Below, piece after piece: positions 45,123 through 54,608 of a DNA stretch of 64,000 nucleotides. Each line of letters starts with the position of its first letter. The first letter of the stretch is position 1. The position numbers and the translations under genes are program-made. Under the pieces are notes generated by a model that saw nothing but the letters and a program-made list of their open reading frames with translations, was not told the DNA's origin and searched no databases. The stretch spans positions 1 through 64,000 of the forward strand of contig JBBQZU010000007.1 of the NCBI GenBank assembly GCA_038207425.1, given 5' to 3'. The stretch is from JBBQZU01 sp038207425. Its GTDB lineage: Bacteria; Bacteroidota; Bacteroidia; Flavobacteriales_D; Cryomorphaceae.

Positions 45123-46043
45123 ATGACTTCTAAAATATTGGCACTTGCAGCAGTAGCTTGCCTGGCTGCTGCACCCGTTTCTAAAGTGGAGATAGTCTTT
45201 AAACTATCAAAAGGAAAAGTATATGAACAAACTGTTGTATCACAATCAAATGTGAAACAGGATGCAATGGGCCAAACCATTGAAATAAATACAGTATCAA
45301 AGTTTAAAACTGCGCTTGAGGTGCTTGAAGAAAAGGCGGAGAACAGTATTTACAACGTATGGTACAAGGAAATGGAAATTGAATTCAACGGCATGGGACA
45401 AGAGCAGAAATCATGCAGTGACACCATTACACTTGCTGTAGTTGATCCAATGTCAGAGATATTTTCAAAAATGACAAACAAAAAATTTCAGGCTACCATT
45501 GAACGAAAAGGTATCGTAACAGAGATTTTGGGTTTGGATCTTATAATAAATTCGGCCGCGAAAAAAGAGATGAATGTTGAACCCATTGATGATGTTGGTA
45601 GGCAAGTATTGCAAAGCTATGGCGATGAAGGCCTGAAGAATACCTTGGAAAGCTTTATTGATATTTTTCCGGGTAAGCCAGTAAAAGAAGGCGATTACTG
45701 GTCAAAAACTCATAAATTAAATGCCGGCATGCCGGTAATTTCTAAAACGAAGTATACCCTAAAAACGATAAAAGGAAACGAAGCGCAAATTGATGTGGAA
45801 GGAACACTTGAGATAGAACCCGGTGAAGCGCGCGCCAAGCTTAATGGCATGGACGCCACTTACTTTATAGAAGGAACCAGGAAGGGATCTTTAATGGTCG
45901 AAATTTCTACTGGTTGGGTAAATTCCGGCAGCTTTTCTGATACTCTTGATGGTAGTATTACATTGGTACCTGATCCAAGCATGGCCGAAGGCATTGTTGT
46001 ACCTATTAAAGTTACCACAACAACTTCTTTCACCGGGAAATAG
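45123..46043 (+). CDS. Secreted protein resembling DUF6263 proteins
   Basis: 306 aa. The N-terminal signal is MTSKILALAAVACLAAAPVS. The mature part is beta-rich, starting KVEIVFKLSKGKVYEQTVVS, with FPGKPVKEGDYWSKTHKLNA in the middle and VPIKVTTTTSFTGK at the end. This pattern is like DUF6263 proteins of Bacteroidota, whose function is unknown; the family call is by memory of the pattern and only moderately sure. Probably periplasmic or surface-exposed. A strong terminator follows at 46071. Confidence 0.72.
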   Translation: MTSKILALAAVACLAAAPVSKVEIVFKLSKGKVYEQTVVSQSNVKQDAMGQTIEINTVSKFKTALEVLEEKAENSIYNVWYKEMEIEFNGMGQEQKSCSDTITLAVVDPMSEIFSKMTNKKFQATIERKGIVTEILGLDLIINSAAKKEMNVEPIDDVGRQVLQSYGDEGLKNTLESFIDIFPGKPVKEGDYWSKTHKLNAGMPVISKTKYTLKTIKGNEAQIDVEGTLEIEPGEARAKLNGMDATYFIEGTRKGSLMVEISTGWVNSGSFSDTLDGSITLVPDPSMAEGIVVPIKVTTTTSFTGK

Positions 46044-46070
46044 ATTTTAGATGGTCAAAAATCCACTATT

Positions 46071-46094
46071 GGGCTCCACTTGTGGAGCCCTTTT
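46071..46094 (+). terminator. Rho-independent terminator
   Basis: GGGCTCCAC and GTGGAGCCC (46071-46090) form a 9-bp stem around TT, followed by TTTT. Being inside the in-frame upstream extension of the next gene, it argues that the metalloprotease starts at 46153 and not at 46051. Confidence 0.85.
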
Positions 46095-46152
46095 GGCTAT
46101 AATCCCTTTCAGCAAAAAACAGTACTTTCACTCCACAGTCAAAACGTATTCT

Positions 46153-48738
46153 ATGAAGATCAAGACCATTACATTAAATTTTCTTTTGGTTATATTTTTA
46201 GTTACATCAGCCGATTATGCTCAAGCCCAAAAGAAAAAAAAGAACTCGAAAGCCCCTTCTTCTGACGTTGCTACTGACACTAAAAAGAAGAGTGATATAG
46301 CAAGCTTTACCAAGGGCATGACAAAGTCAGAAGGACTTTTCACCATGTATCGCGATACGGTTAAGGGAACAGTCTATATGGCGCTTAAAGCTGATCAAAT
46401 TGGCAAAGAGTATATTTATTTCAGTCATATCTCCGATGGAGTGGCTGATGCAGGATTCTTCAGAGGCTCTTATCGCGGTTCAAAAATTATAACCTTTGGA
46501 AAGGATTTTAATAGAATACTAGTAGTTGGAGAGAATACCAAATTTTATTTCGATGAAAAAAATGAGTTGAGCAAAGCTGCAGGCGCTAATATTAACCGTC
46601 CTGTTTTGGCTAGTCTTGAAGTCAAAGCATCAGATTCAGATGGCAGCGTGATTATAGAAGGAAGTGCTATATTTCTTTCAGAAGATTTTCAGATGATTAA
46701 ACCCCCTACTCAACCCGGACAAACTGGCGGTATGCTTGGTAAATTGAGCAAGGAGAAATCTGCAATTGAAAAGGTGCGCAATTACCCTGAAAACACTGAT
46801 ATGATTGTGAGTTTCGTTTATGAAAACACAAATCCTTCCAAGTCTGGCTCTGATGCCGTTACCGACCCAAGAAATATAACCATCAAGTATCAGCACAGTC
46901 TCATTGCTGTGCCTGAAAACGAATATAAGCCAAGGCGCGACGATGCCCGAATAGGATACTTTACAACCCAGGTAAATGACATGACATCCTTCGGTGCAGC
47001 TCCCTATAAAGATGTGATACACCGGTGGAATCTTGTGAAAAAGAATCCTGATGCTGCACTTAGCGATCCAGTAGAACAAATTGTCTATTGGATTGAAAAT
47101 ACTACTCCTGCAGCATTCAGACCTATCATAAAAGAAGCGGGCGAAAACTGGAATATAGCTTTTGAAAAAGCAGGTTTTACCAATGCATTGGTGATAAAGG
47201 AACAGCCCGATACTGTTGATTGGGATGCAGGGGATATCCGCTACAATGTGTTGAGATGGACAAGTTCTCCACAACCACCTTTTGGGGGATATGGACCTAG
47301 TTTCGTAAACCCCCGCACCGGACAAATACTTGGGGCAGACATAATGCTAGAATTCTCAGCGGTATCGCGACGACTTTTCAGAAAGAATGTTTTTGAAAAG
47401 GCTGGGTATCTCCATGATGAACTTTTTGAAGCATACAATCAATTTGGCGAAAGCCACGAACATTGCTACATAGCTGATCTGGTAAATCAAAGCACTGTAT
47501 TTGGTTTCTCCGCAATGCGTATTCAAAATACTGATGAAGCAGCCGAAGAGCAATTTGTAAAAGAAACACTAGGCCGACTAATATTACATGAAATAGGCCA
47601 TACGCTGGGCCTAACGCACAATATGCGTGCAAGTACAATGCTTTCGCCAAATGAAATAAAAGATAAAGCCATTGTACACGAGCGTGGCATTTGCAGCACC
47701 GTGATGGAATATCCCGCTGTAAACTTCCCTTCATCACCTGAGTTACTTACAAAGTATTTCGATGACAAGCCGGGCCCTTATGATCTTTGGGTAATAGAAT
47801 ATGGATACTCTCTCGCCCTTCCTGATGCCGATAAAGAATTGGAACGCCTTGAAAGAATTTTGGCACGCAGCACCGAATGGCAATTGGCTTATGGCAATGA
47901 TGCGGACGATATGCGCAGCAGCGGAAAAGGAATTGATCCGGACATCAATATTTTTGACTTGAGCAGCGATCCGGTAGCATATAGTATTGATCGAATGATC
48001 CTTGTAAATGAGCTTATGGGGGGTCTGCTTGGAAAATACAGCATTGAAGGTGAAACATATGAAGAGTTTCTTCAGGCATATTTGGCACTGAGCGGCGAAT
48101 ACGCCAATCAACTTACAATATTGACCAAACAAGTAGGTGGAGTGCATATAAACAGAGCAAAAAACGGTCAGGAAGGAAATATGACTGCGCCATTCAAACC
48201 TGTTTCAGCCGAAAGGCAAAAAGCTGCAATGACGGCACTTTCTACTTTCGCATTTTCACCAGATGCATTCGCAGTACCTGCTGAAGTGTACAGCCATTTA
48301 CAAAGCCAACGCCGCGGCTTCAGCAACCCGTACAACGGAGAAGACCCTAAAATACATGAGCGTACACTGAAGATTCAAAAAGCTTGTTTTGACCATATGC
48401 TCAACGCCGCAGTGCTGGAGAGAATTACCAACAGCACGCTTTATGGAAACACCTATAGCTTGGATAAATACTTTACCGATTTGACTAATGCGGTATTCAA
48501 AGCTGACATTAATTCCAAAGTAAATACCATGAGACAAAACCTACAGGTAGAATATACTGCAAGGCTTGCTACTATAGTAAAGAATGTGAATGAATATAGC
48601 CACGTATCACGCTCTATGGCATTATACGAACTTAAGCGAATTGATAAAACAATGAAGGTTGGAGCATCACCTGATGTGCTCACCAAGGCCCACAGAGAGC
48701 ACCTGAGCCAAATTGTAAAAACAACACTGGAAAGTTAA
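46153..48738 (+). CDS. Secreted zinc-dependent metalloprotease (DUF5117/DUF4953 type)
   Basis: 861 aa from ATG at 46153. Signal peptide MKIKTITLNFLLVIFLVTSA with cleavage near AQAQ, then a lysine-rich linker. The N-terminal third (FTMYRDTVKGTVYMALKADQ, YIYFSHISDGVADAGFFRGS) is the DUF5117-like part. The zinc site is LHEIGHTLGLTHNMRAS, the HExxHxxxxxH motif of metzincins, and the C-terminal part is DUF4953-like. It should degrade proteins outside the inner membrane; substrate unknown. The protein is monocistronic or leads into the pRiA4b-like gene 18 bp downstream. Confidence 0.9.
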   Translation: MKIKTITLNFLLVIFLVTSADYAQAQKKKKNSKAPSSDVATDTKKKSDIASFTKGMTKSEGLFTMYRDTVKGTVYMALKADQIGKEYIYFSHISDGVADAGFFRGSYRGSKIITFGKDFNRILVVGENTKFYFDEKNELSKAAGANINRPVLASLEVKASDSDGSVIIEGSAIFLSEDFQMIKPPTQPGQTGGMLGKLSKEKSAIEKVRNYPENTDMIVSFVYENTNPSKSGSDAVTDPRNITIKYQHSLIAVPENEYKPRRDDARIGYFTTQVNDMTSFGAAPYKDVIHRWNLVKKNPDAALSDPVEQIVYWIENTTPAAFRPIIKEAGENWNIAFEKAGFTNALVIKEQPDTVDWDAGDIRYNVLRWTSSPQPPFGGYGPSFVNPRTGQILGADIMLEFSAVSRRLFRKNVFEKAGYLHDELFEAYNQFGESHEHCYIADLVNQSTVFGFSAMRIQNTDEAAEEQFVKETLGRLILHEIGHTLGLTHNMRASTMLSPNEIKDKAIVHERGICSTVMEYPAVNFPSSPELLTKYFDDKPGPYDLWVIEYGYSLALPDADKELERLERILARSTEWQLAYGNDADDMRSSGKGIDPDINIFDLSSDPVAYSIDRMILVNELMGGLLGKYSIEGETYEEFLQAYLALSGEYANQLTILTKQVGGVHINRAKNGQEGNMTAPFKPVSAERQKAAMTALSTFAFSPDAFAVPAEVYSHLQSQRRGFSNPYNGEDPKIHERTLKIQKACFDHMLNAAVLERITNSTLYGNTYSLDKYFTDLTNAVFKADINSKVNTMRQNLQVEYTARLATIVKNVNEYSHVSRSMALYELKRIDKTMKVGASPDVLTKAHREHLSQIVKTTLES

Positions 48739-48756
48739 GATTGTAATAAAACCATT

Positions 48757-49302
48757 ATGGATATCTACCATTTCAGAGTACTACTAGACAGCACCAGAGA
48801 TGTATTCCGTGATATAGAAATTTCACATAGGGCTACTTTCGCTGACCTTCATAATACCATAGTTGATGCCTTTGGGTTTTCAGGCCTTGAAATGGCATCA
48901 TTCTATTTGAGCAATGATGAATGGGATAAAGGACAAGAAATTGCCTTGATGGATATGAGCGATGGCACCTTAGGTGTAATTGACATGTCATCGACTTATA
49001 TTAACGATATGGTAGAAGATCAGGGAGCAAAGCTTCTCTATGTTTATGATTTCTATCGAATGTGGATCTTTTTCGTAGAACTTATAGCAATAAAACCTGC
49101 CATGAGCGGAACTTCATATCCTTCGGTTACGCTGGCTGTAGGAATTGCACCTACTGAATACAGCAGGGAAAGCGCCGACGATATGGAATTCAAATCAGAA
49201 ATTGACGAATCGTTCTTTAATGATGATGAATCGCTCAGTGAAGGATATGAAGGTGACAATGAAGATTTCGACGCTTTTGACGACAATCTGGAATACCACT
49301 GA
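48757..49302 (+). CDS. Plasmid pRiA4b ORF-3-like family protein
   Basis: 181 aa. The pattern YHFRVLLDSTRDVFRDIEIS, ATFADLHNTIVDAFGFS and LLYVYDFYRMWIFFVELIAI fits the IS1096/pRiA4b ORF-3 family, small alpha-beta proteins found in bacteria and plasmids with no settled activity. The last 50 residues are very acidic (DDESLSEGYEGDNEDFDAFD). There is no signal peptide. It lies 6 bp before miaA, so the two are likely co-transcribed. Confidence 0.85.
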   Translation: MDIYHFRVLLDSTRDVFRDIEISHRATFADLHNTIVDAFGFSGLEMASFYLSNDEWDKGQEIALMDMSDGTLGVIDMSSTYINDMVEDQGAKLLYVYDFYRMWIFFVELIAIKPAMSGTSYPSVTLAVGIAPTEYSRESADDMEFKSEIDESFFNDDESLSEGYEGDNEDFDAFDDNLEYH

Positions 49303-49308
49303 TGAAAA

Positions 49309-50229
49309 ATGTTAGAACCACCGATCATTGTCATTTTTGGACCAACAGCGGTTGGTAAAACAAGCCTTGCTGTTGATCTTGCTCTTAAATTTAACGGTGA
49401 AGTAATCTCTGCCGACTCGAGGCAGTTTTATAGAGAAATTTCTATAGGAACTGCCAAGCCAACACTTGCAGAAATGAGGGGGGTGCAGCATCATTTTATT
49501 AATAGTCTTTCGGTATACGATCGCTACACAGCGGGTGAATTTGAAAAGGATGCGCTTCAATGTATAAGTCAAATTCATAATAAAGGAAAACTTCCTATAG
49601 TAGCAGGAGGTTCCGGATTGTACATAAAAGCCTTATTAGAAGGATTTGACACCAGCGCTTCTAATCCGGAATTGAGAGAACAATTGAATAACATCTTTAA
49701 GAATGAAGGAATTGAAGCCATCAGGGCGTTACTTCAACAACTTAATTCAGGTTTATACGAAGAGATCGACTTGAATAACCCGATGCGAATGATCAGGGCT
49801 ATTGAAATTTGCTCGTCGGATAAACAGCATTCAAATGAGCAACCTAAGTATGCTGAGCGACCATTCCGCACTTATAAAATAGGTCTCGATATGGACAGGA
49901 CTGAACTATACTCAAGAATCGATGCACGGGTGGATGCAATGTTGGAGACAGGAATTGAAGCGGAAGCGAAAACCTATTTTGATGAAAGGCACTTACAGGC
50001 ATTTAATACGGTTGGATACAAGGAAATTTTCTCACACATGGCTGGAGATTGCAGTCGCGAAAGAGCTGTAGAACTGATAAAGCGAAACAGCCGACGCTAC
50101 GCAAAGCGCCAACTTACGTGGATGCGTGGTGAATCTGATTTAAAATGGTTTGAAGTTCACCATCACGAAGACATAATTCAGTATATAGCTCAAATTCTGG
50201 CGACGCAGGAATCTGCCTTGCCGAATTAA
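49309..50229 (+). CDS. miaA: tRNA dimethylallyltransferase
   Basis: 306 aa. It prenylates A37 of tRNAs reading UNN codons using dimethylallyl diphosphate. P-loop GPTAVGKTSLAVDLA, then the family signature SADSRQFYREISIGTAKP, VAGGSGLYIKALLEG and the C-terminal FNTVGYKEIFSH and RRYAKRQLTWMRG. All motifs and the length fit. It continues the tRNA-37 modification theme with mtaB, which is elsewhere in the window. Confidence 0.95.
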   Translation: MLEPPIIVIFGPTAVGKTSLAVDLALKFNGEVISADSRQFYREISIGTAKPTLAEMRGVQHHFINSLSVYDRYTAGEFEKDALQCISQIHNKGKLPIVAGGSGLYIKALLEGFDTSASNPELREQLNNIFKNEGIEAIRALLQQLNSGLYEEIDLNNPMRMIRAIEICSSDKQHSNEQPKYAERPFRTYKIGLDMDRTELYSRIDARVDAMLETGIEAEAKTYFDERHLQAFNTVGYKEIFSHMAGDCSRERAVELIKRNSRRYAKRQLTWMRGESDLKWFEVHHHEDIIQYIAQILATQESALPN

Positions 50230-50305
50230 TTTGAGTTATCAACAGCGTTGATAACTTCTTACCATTTATTAACTCTGAGCCATAGCCTAACCAATCTATA
50301 AGCGT

Positions 50306-50313
50306 TAAATTTG
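50306..50313 (+). promoter_or_regulatory. -7 promoter element (TAAATTTG) for the TPR protein
   Basis: TAAATTTG matches TAnnTTTG, 42 nt before the ATG at 50356. The -33 position is unclear. Confidence 0.4.
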
Positions 50314-50355
50314 AAATTGATTAATCAACAGCCAGTCGAAAAGAAATAAAGTAAT

Positions 50356-50691
50356 ATGTCAACTACCCGATTGGAGCTCATTGCAGAGATGCTCGAAAAG
50401 AATCCTAACGATACTTTTTTAAACTACGCTGCAGCCTTGGAATACAGAAAGGACAATGACCGTCCGAAAGCAATCCGTACTTTCAAAAGAATTATAGACA
50501 ACGATCCTGATTACTTACCTACCTATTATCAATTAGGTAAATTACTCGAAGAAATCGGCAAGAATAAAGAAGCCATAATTATTTACCGAAAGGGTCACGA
50601 GCTTGCTATGAAGATAAAAGATATCAAAGCCATGGGAGAGCTTTCAGAAGCTTTACTGCTGCTTGACGCCGATGTAGAAAATAGCTGGTAG
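50356..50691 (+). CDS. Tetratricopeptide repeat protein, small
   Basis: 111 aa, soluble and without a signal peptide. About three TPR units are visible: FLNYAAALEYRKDNDRPKAI, YLPTYYQLGKLLEEIGKNKE and the start of a third with KAMGELSEALLLL. Such proteins mediate protein contacts; the partner is unknown. Monocistronic, between miaA and the candidate small RNA. Confidence 0.85.
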   Translation: MSTTRLELIAEMLEKNPNDTFLNYAAALEYRKDNDRPKAIRTFKRIIDNDPDYLPTYYQLGKLLEEIGKNKEAIIIYRKGHELAMKIKDIKAMGELSEALLLLDADVENSW

Positions 50692-50715
50692 GCAAAGAGA
50701 AAATTGTGGCATCGC

Positions 50716-50746
50716 TTGCATTCTTGAAATAATCAAGCTAAATTTC
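50716..50746 (+). promoter_or_regulatory. Candidate promoter for a small RNA
   Basis: TTG at 50716-50718, a 20-bp spacer and TAAATTTC (50739-50746) match the Bacteroidota -33/-7 promoter except for the last base. It points at a gene-free stretch ending in a terminator. Confidence 0.35.
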
Positions 50747-50752
50747 GAGCGC

Positions 50753-50855
50753 TTAGGCGATGCCTAACTATGAAGATGTATGATTGCCGCCGGTACTGAC
50801 CATTCCGGTGTATAAGTTTGCTCAAGAGGGATGTACATGTACATCCCTTTTTCTT
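50753..50855 (+). ncRNA. Candidate small RNA of about 100 nt
   Basis: No open frame is present here. The stretch starts after a promoter-like sequence, has a perfect hairpin TTAGGC-GAT-GCCTAA near its 5' end and a second possible stem CCGG-N11-CCGG, and ends in a strong intrinsic terminator (50828-50850). It does not match SRP RNA, tmRNA, RNase P or 5S motifs that I can recognise. It could instead be the leader of the following membrane-protein gene, but the terminator argues against that unless it is conditional. Confidence 0.4.
50828..50852 (+). terminator. Rho-independent terminator (palindrome)
   Basis: GGGATGTACATGTACATCCC (50828-50847) is a perfect 20-bp palindrome followed by T-rich sequence. 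It would fold as an 8-bp stem with a 4-nt loop or act as an operator; termination is the likelier reading. Confidence 0.75.
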
Positions 50856-50917
50856 TTTTACTTTCGGCTTCTACAATATTAATCTGAAATTTATTGGATT
50901 ACCCTTTCTTTGATTTT

Positions 50918-51325
50918 ATGATCAAGCAGAACAGAATTACCCTTCTTTCTTTGGCATTGGGAATTGCTTCCCTCGTTGGGAGTGCGGTACTTTATATTTT
51001 GGCCATAGTCGTGAGCAGTGGCGAGCCATTTATTGAGTTAGAATTCGACACCAGAATAAGCTTTTATCTTAAGCTTGCCGCAATTACCATGCTTTTAACG
51101 GGCTCAGCCATTACCGCAGGCAGCATTTTGTTGAGGAAAAGTTTTAAAAGCGGCAAGTTTCTAATAATTGCCGGAGCTTCATACATTGTCATTTTTCCGC
51201 TGTGGGCTATTTGGCAAACCCACAAAGCATTTGGTATTTCGCCCATTTTGATATTATTGATTGTTGGGTGGGGAATGATAACCGCTATTTTTGCAATATT
51301 CATTTACAAGCTCAAGCGCATTTAA
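50918..51325 (+). CDS. Four-helix membrane protein of unknown function
   Basis: 135 aa from ATG at 50918 (MIKQNRITLLSLALGIASLV). Four hydrophobic helices are seen: about 8-30, 48-66, 76-96 and 104-126. No conserved catalytic motif is visible. It lies 38 bp upstream of the prolyl oligopeptidase gene. The function is not recognised. An in-frame TTG at 50894 is less likely as start. Confidence 0.7.
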   Translation: MIKQNRITLLSLALGIASLVGSAVLYILAIVVSSGEPFIELEFDTRISFYLKLAAITMLLTGSAITAGSILLRKSFKSGKFLIIAGASYIVIFPLWAIWQTHKAFGISPILILLIVGWGMITAIFAIFIYKLKRI

Positions 51326-51363
51326 CCTTTCTTTGTGACTCCAAATTTAAACCCTGCCAACTG

Positions 51364-53496
51364 ATGAGAAGTGTTACCTTTTTTTTAATTCCCGCAATTT
51401 TGCTGGCGTGCAGCAATGATAAAAATATGAGTGAGTCAGAAAAAATTGCATATCCCCAAACGGCCAAAACCGATACTGTAGATGTGTATTTTGGATTAGA
51501 AGTTGCTGACCCCTACAGATGGCTTGAAGATGACAATTCGGCTGAAACCGCCGAATGGGTAAGTGCGCAAAACATTGTCACCAATAATTACCTCCAAAAA
51601 ATTCCATACAGAGACTCAATTAGAACAAGACTTACCGATCTCTTCAACTACCCGCGGCTATCTGCTCCAAGCAAGGTTGGCGAATACTATTTCTTTTATA
51701 AGAATGACGGATTGCAGAATCAGTCTGTAATTTATTATCAACTCGGAAGAGATGGCGAACCGATGGTATTTATTGATCCGAATGTGATGAGTGAAGGTGG
51801 TACCGTGGCCATCAACCTTCTGGGTGCTTCGAAAGACCACAAACATATGGCTTACTCAAAATCAGTTGCTGGCTCTGATTGGTCTGAAATATATGTACGC
51901 GACATTGCGACCAATACAGATTTCAGCGAAAAGCTTGAATGGGTTAAGTTTTCAGGTGCTGCATGGCAGGGCGATGGTTTTTACTACAGCCGATATCCAC
52001 AGCCTGAAAAAGGAAAGGAGCTTTCGGGTGACAATAAAGACCATAGCATATACTTTCACAAGCTGGGCACCAATCAGGCTGATGATGTGCTCTTTTACAG
52101 AAATGAACAGTCGCGTAATCTATACCACTACTGCGGTATAAGTGAGGATGAAGCCTATCTTTTTATGTATGCTGCCGCGGGTACTGATGGTTTTGAAACC
52201 TATTTTAAAGACCTGAAGAACAATGGTCCACTTACCAGAATATGCAGAGGGTACAGCCATAAAACCAGTATCGTTGATCACTTAAATGGCAAGTTTTTGG
52301 CGACTACCGATATTGGTGCGCCCAATTACCGCTTGATGGCAATAGACCCGAAGAAATTTGAACAGAAAGATTGGGTTGATGTAATTCCTGAAACTACTCA
52401 AACCTTAACGGATGTGAATACTGGCGGAGGCTTTCTTTTTGCGCAATATCTTCAAAATGCAACTTCGGCAGTTTATCAGTTTAATGTAGATGGAAGCGGA
52501 AAGAAAGAAATACAGTTTCCAGCGCCAGGCACTGCAAGTGGGTTTGGTGGCAAGAAGGATGACAAAACCCTGTTTTATACCTTTACTTCATTTACTTATC
52601 CATCAGCTATTTTCGAATATGACATTCCAACTGGAGAGTCAAAACTCTTTAACAAGCCTGATCTCAAATTTGACCCTGAAGCTTATGAGTCAAAACAAGT
52701 GTGGTATACAAGTAAAGACGGTACAAAAGTGCCAATGTTCATAGTACATAAGAAGGGTATTGAGCTTAATGGCAACAACCCTACCCTACTTTATGCATAC
52801 GGCGGTTTCAATATAAGTTTGACGCCAAGTTTCAGTACGTCAAATATTTTCTTTTTGGAAAATGGAGGGGTTTACGCTTTGGCCAATTTACGTGGTGGTG
52901 GTGAATTTGGCGAATCATGGCACGAACAAGGTATGATTCTTAAGAAGCAGAATGTTTTTGACGATTTCATAGCCGCCGCTGAATACCTCATAGCAGAAAA
53001 GTATACCCGCCCTGAGAAAATGGCTATTCGAGGAGGTTCAAATGGAGGCCTGCTGATAGGCGCAGTGATGACTCAACGGCCGGAGTTATTTGCGGTAGCA
53101 TTACCTGCTGTTGGTGTTTTGGATATGTTGCGTTTTCACAAATTTACAGTAGGCAAAGGCTGGATACCTGAGTATGGTTGTGCAGATAGTACCAAAGCTG
53201 AATTTGATGCACTGTATGCCTACAGCCCGCTTCACAACCTGAAAGACGGAACGACATATCCTTCAACGATGATTACCACTGGCGATCATGACGATCGTGT
53301 AGTTCCTGCTCACTCATTCAAATTTGCCGCAAGGCTGCAGGAAGCTCATAATGGCAGCAACCCTGTACTTATTCGTATTGATGTGGATGCAGGACATGGT
53401 GCCGGTAAGCCTATTAGCAAAACAATAGATGAGCAGACTGATATCTGGGCTTTTATGCTTTGGGAGCTTGGGGTGAAAAACCTAAACACTAAGTAG
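51364..53496 (+). CDS. Prolyl oligopeptidase (S9A), lipoprotein
   Basis: 710 aa from ATG at 51364. The lipoprotein signal MRSVTFFLIPAILLACSNDK has its cysteine after LLA. The beta-propeller domain (about 80-430) includes DPYRWLEDDNSAE at its start. The peptidase domain has Ser in IRGGSNGGLLIGAV, Asp in GDHDDRVVPAHS and His in DAGHGAGK. It cleaves short peptides after proline, here probably in the periplasm. The frame is open upstream into the preceding gene, but the lipobox decides the start. Confidence 0.93.
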   Translation: MRSVTFFLIPAILLACSNDKNMSESEKIAYPQTAKTDTVDVYFGLEVADPYRWLEDDNSAETAEWVSAQNIVTNNYLQKIPYRDSIRTRLTDLFNYPRLSAPSKVGEYYFFYKNDGLQNQSVIYYQLGRDGEPMVFIDPNVMSEGGTVAINLLGASKDHKHMAYSKSVAGSDWSEIYVRDIATNTDFSEKLEWVKFSGAAWQGDGFYYSRYPQPEKGKELSGDNKDHSIYFHKLGTNQADDVLFYRNEQSRNLYHYCGISEDEAYLFMYAAAGTDGFETYFKDLKNNGPLTRICRGYSHKTSIVDHLNGKFLATTDIGAPNYRLMAIDPKKFEQKDWVDVIPETTQTLTDVNTGGGFLFAQYLQNATSAVYQFNVDGSGKKEIQFPAPGTASGFGGKKDDKTLFYTFTSFTYPSAIFEYDIPTGESKLFNKPDLKFDPEAYESKQVWYTSKDGTKVPMFIVHKKGIELNGNNPTLLYAYGGFNISLTPSFSTSNIFFLENGGVYALANLRGGGEFGESWHEQGMILKKQNVFDDFIAAAEYLIAEKYTRPEKMAIRGGSNGGLLIGAVMTQRPELFAVALPAVGVLDMLRFHKFTVGKGWIPEYGCADSTKAEFDALYAYSPLHNLKDGTTYPSTMITTGDHDDRVVPAHSFKFAARLQEAHNGSNPVLIRIDVDAGHGAGKPISKTIDEQTDIWAFMLWELGVKNLNTK

Positions 53497-53513
53497 AAAG
53501 TACTAGACAATAG

Positions 53514-54608
53514 ATGAAGCGCATCACAACCCGCTACTTTGGGGTTTTGCTACTCCTGCTGGCAATTTTGGTGCGCTTCGCTTTTACCTTGTTTCCTGCT
53601 GCTTTCAGGAGCGTTTATTTCTCTGAATTATTTCCGGCTATTAGGTCATTTCAATATAGTGTCTCTTCCATGCATCCCGTTGCTGGCTTCTATATTTTGT
53701 TGATAATACTGATAGCTTGGATAGTATGGAATATACCTGGCATTCGAAAAGCAAAAAATGGAAATTTTAGAGCCTGGCCTTCATGGTTTACTTTCGGAAG
53801 GCGCTTTGTAAATTTTCAATCCGTTTGTATAGGGCTCTTTCTGCTCTTGTGGGGATATAACTATCTGGAACCTGGCTTGAGTAAAAGACTCAATTTAGAA
53901 CCATCTCCATATCGAAACATGCTGGCAGATGCATATTTGGGTACCATGGAAAGGGCTTTAATTGAAAGATCACAAATTGAAGGAATAGAGCGATTTGAGT
54001 CAATTGAAGATATAACGCAGTATCCCAATGAGCTCCAAATTGAAAAATGGGTGCGTGAAGTGCTTGCGCCTCTTGGCTATCCTTGTGAAAAAGGCGTGAC
54101 CACGCGCTATGTAAAACCAGATGGTTTGCTGCGTGCGCTTAGTATATCAGGTATCTATAACCCATTTTTCGGTGATGCACATGTCGATAACGCTTTAGGC
54201 CCATTGAAGAAAACCTTTACCATTGCTCACGAAATGGCGCATGCTTATGGAGTAACGAGTGAGGCTGATGCCAATTTCACAGCGTGGTTGGCATGTATGC
54301 AAAGTGATAATGCATTTGCAAGATATGCTGCTGAATACGTGTTGTGGCGACATTTGGCCAGTGAGGTCAACAAGGTGTACCCCGTTGATATAGTCGAAGG
54401 ACTTGTCTCAGCTATCCCTGAGCCATTGCAGAAAGACAGAGAAGCCATTTGGAAAAACTATTATACGTATCCCGGATATTTTCCGGATTTGGCTTACAGT
54501 TTGAACGATACCTACCTTAAACTACAAGGAGTAGAGGCCGGAGCCGACGATTACGATGGTTTTGTGAACCTTTGGCTCGATTACAGTTGGTCAAAACTTA
54601 ATAAATGA
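53514..54608 (+). CDS. DUF3810 membrane protein with HExxH motif
   Basis: 364 aa. Three N-terminal membrane helices (about 8-28, 50-72, 96-114) are followed by a soluble domain containing IAHEMAHAYGVTSEADANF, an HExxH motif with a downstream glutamate as in gluzincin-type zinc proteases. This is the DUF3810 family, common in Bacteroidota and Firmicutes. Proteolytic activity is inferred from the motif only. It starts 17 bp after the prolyl oligopeptidase gene, so the two may form an operon. Its 3' end overlaps the convergent gene by 11 bp. Confidence 0.88.
   Translation: MKRITTRYFGVLLLLLAILVRFAFTLFPAAFRSVYFSELFPAIRSFQYSVSSMHPVAGFYILLIILIAWIVWNIPGIRKAKNGNFRAWPSWFTFGRRFVNFQSVCIGLFLLLWGYNYLEPGLSKRLNLEPSPYRNMLADAYLGTMERALIERSQIEGIERFESIEDITQYPNELQIEKWVREVLAPLGYPCEKGVTTRYVKPDGLLRALSISGIYNPFFGDAHVDNALGPLKKTFTIAHEMAHAYGVTSEADANFTAWLACMQSDNAFARYAAEYVLWRHLASEVNKVYPVDIVEGLVSAIPEPLQKDREAIWKNYYTYPGYFPDLAYSLNDTYLKLQGVEAGADDYDGFVNLWLDYSWSKLNK

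Noticed and set aside
46051..46152. N-terminal extension of the metalloprotease
   Set aside because: It contains the terminator hairpin of the previous gene, and ATG 46153 gives a proper signal peptide.
50753..50855. SRP RNA, tmRNA or RNase P RNA
   Set aside because: None of their conserved core motifs could be found on either strand; the interval is left as an unassigned candidate RNA.
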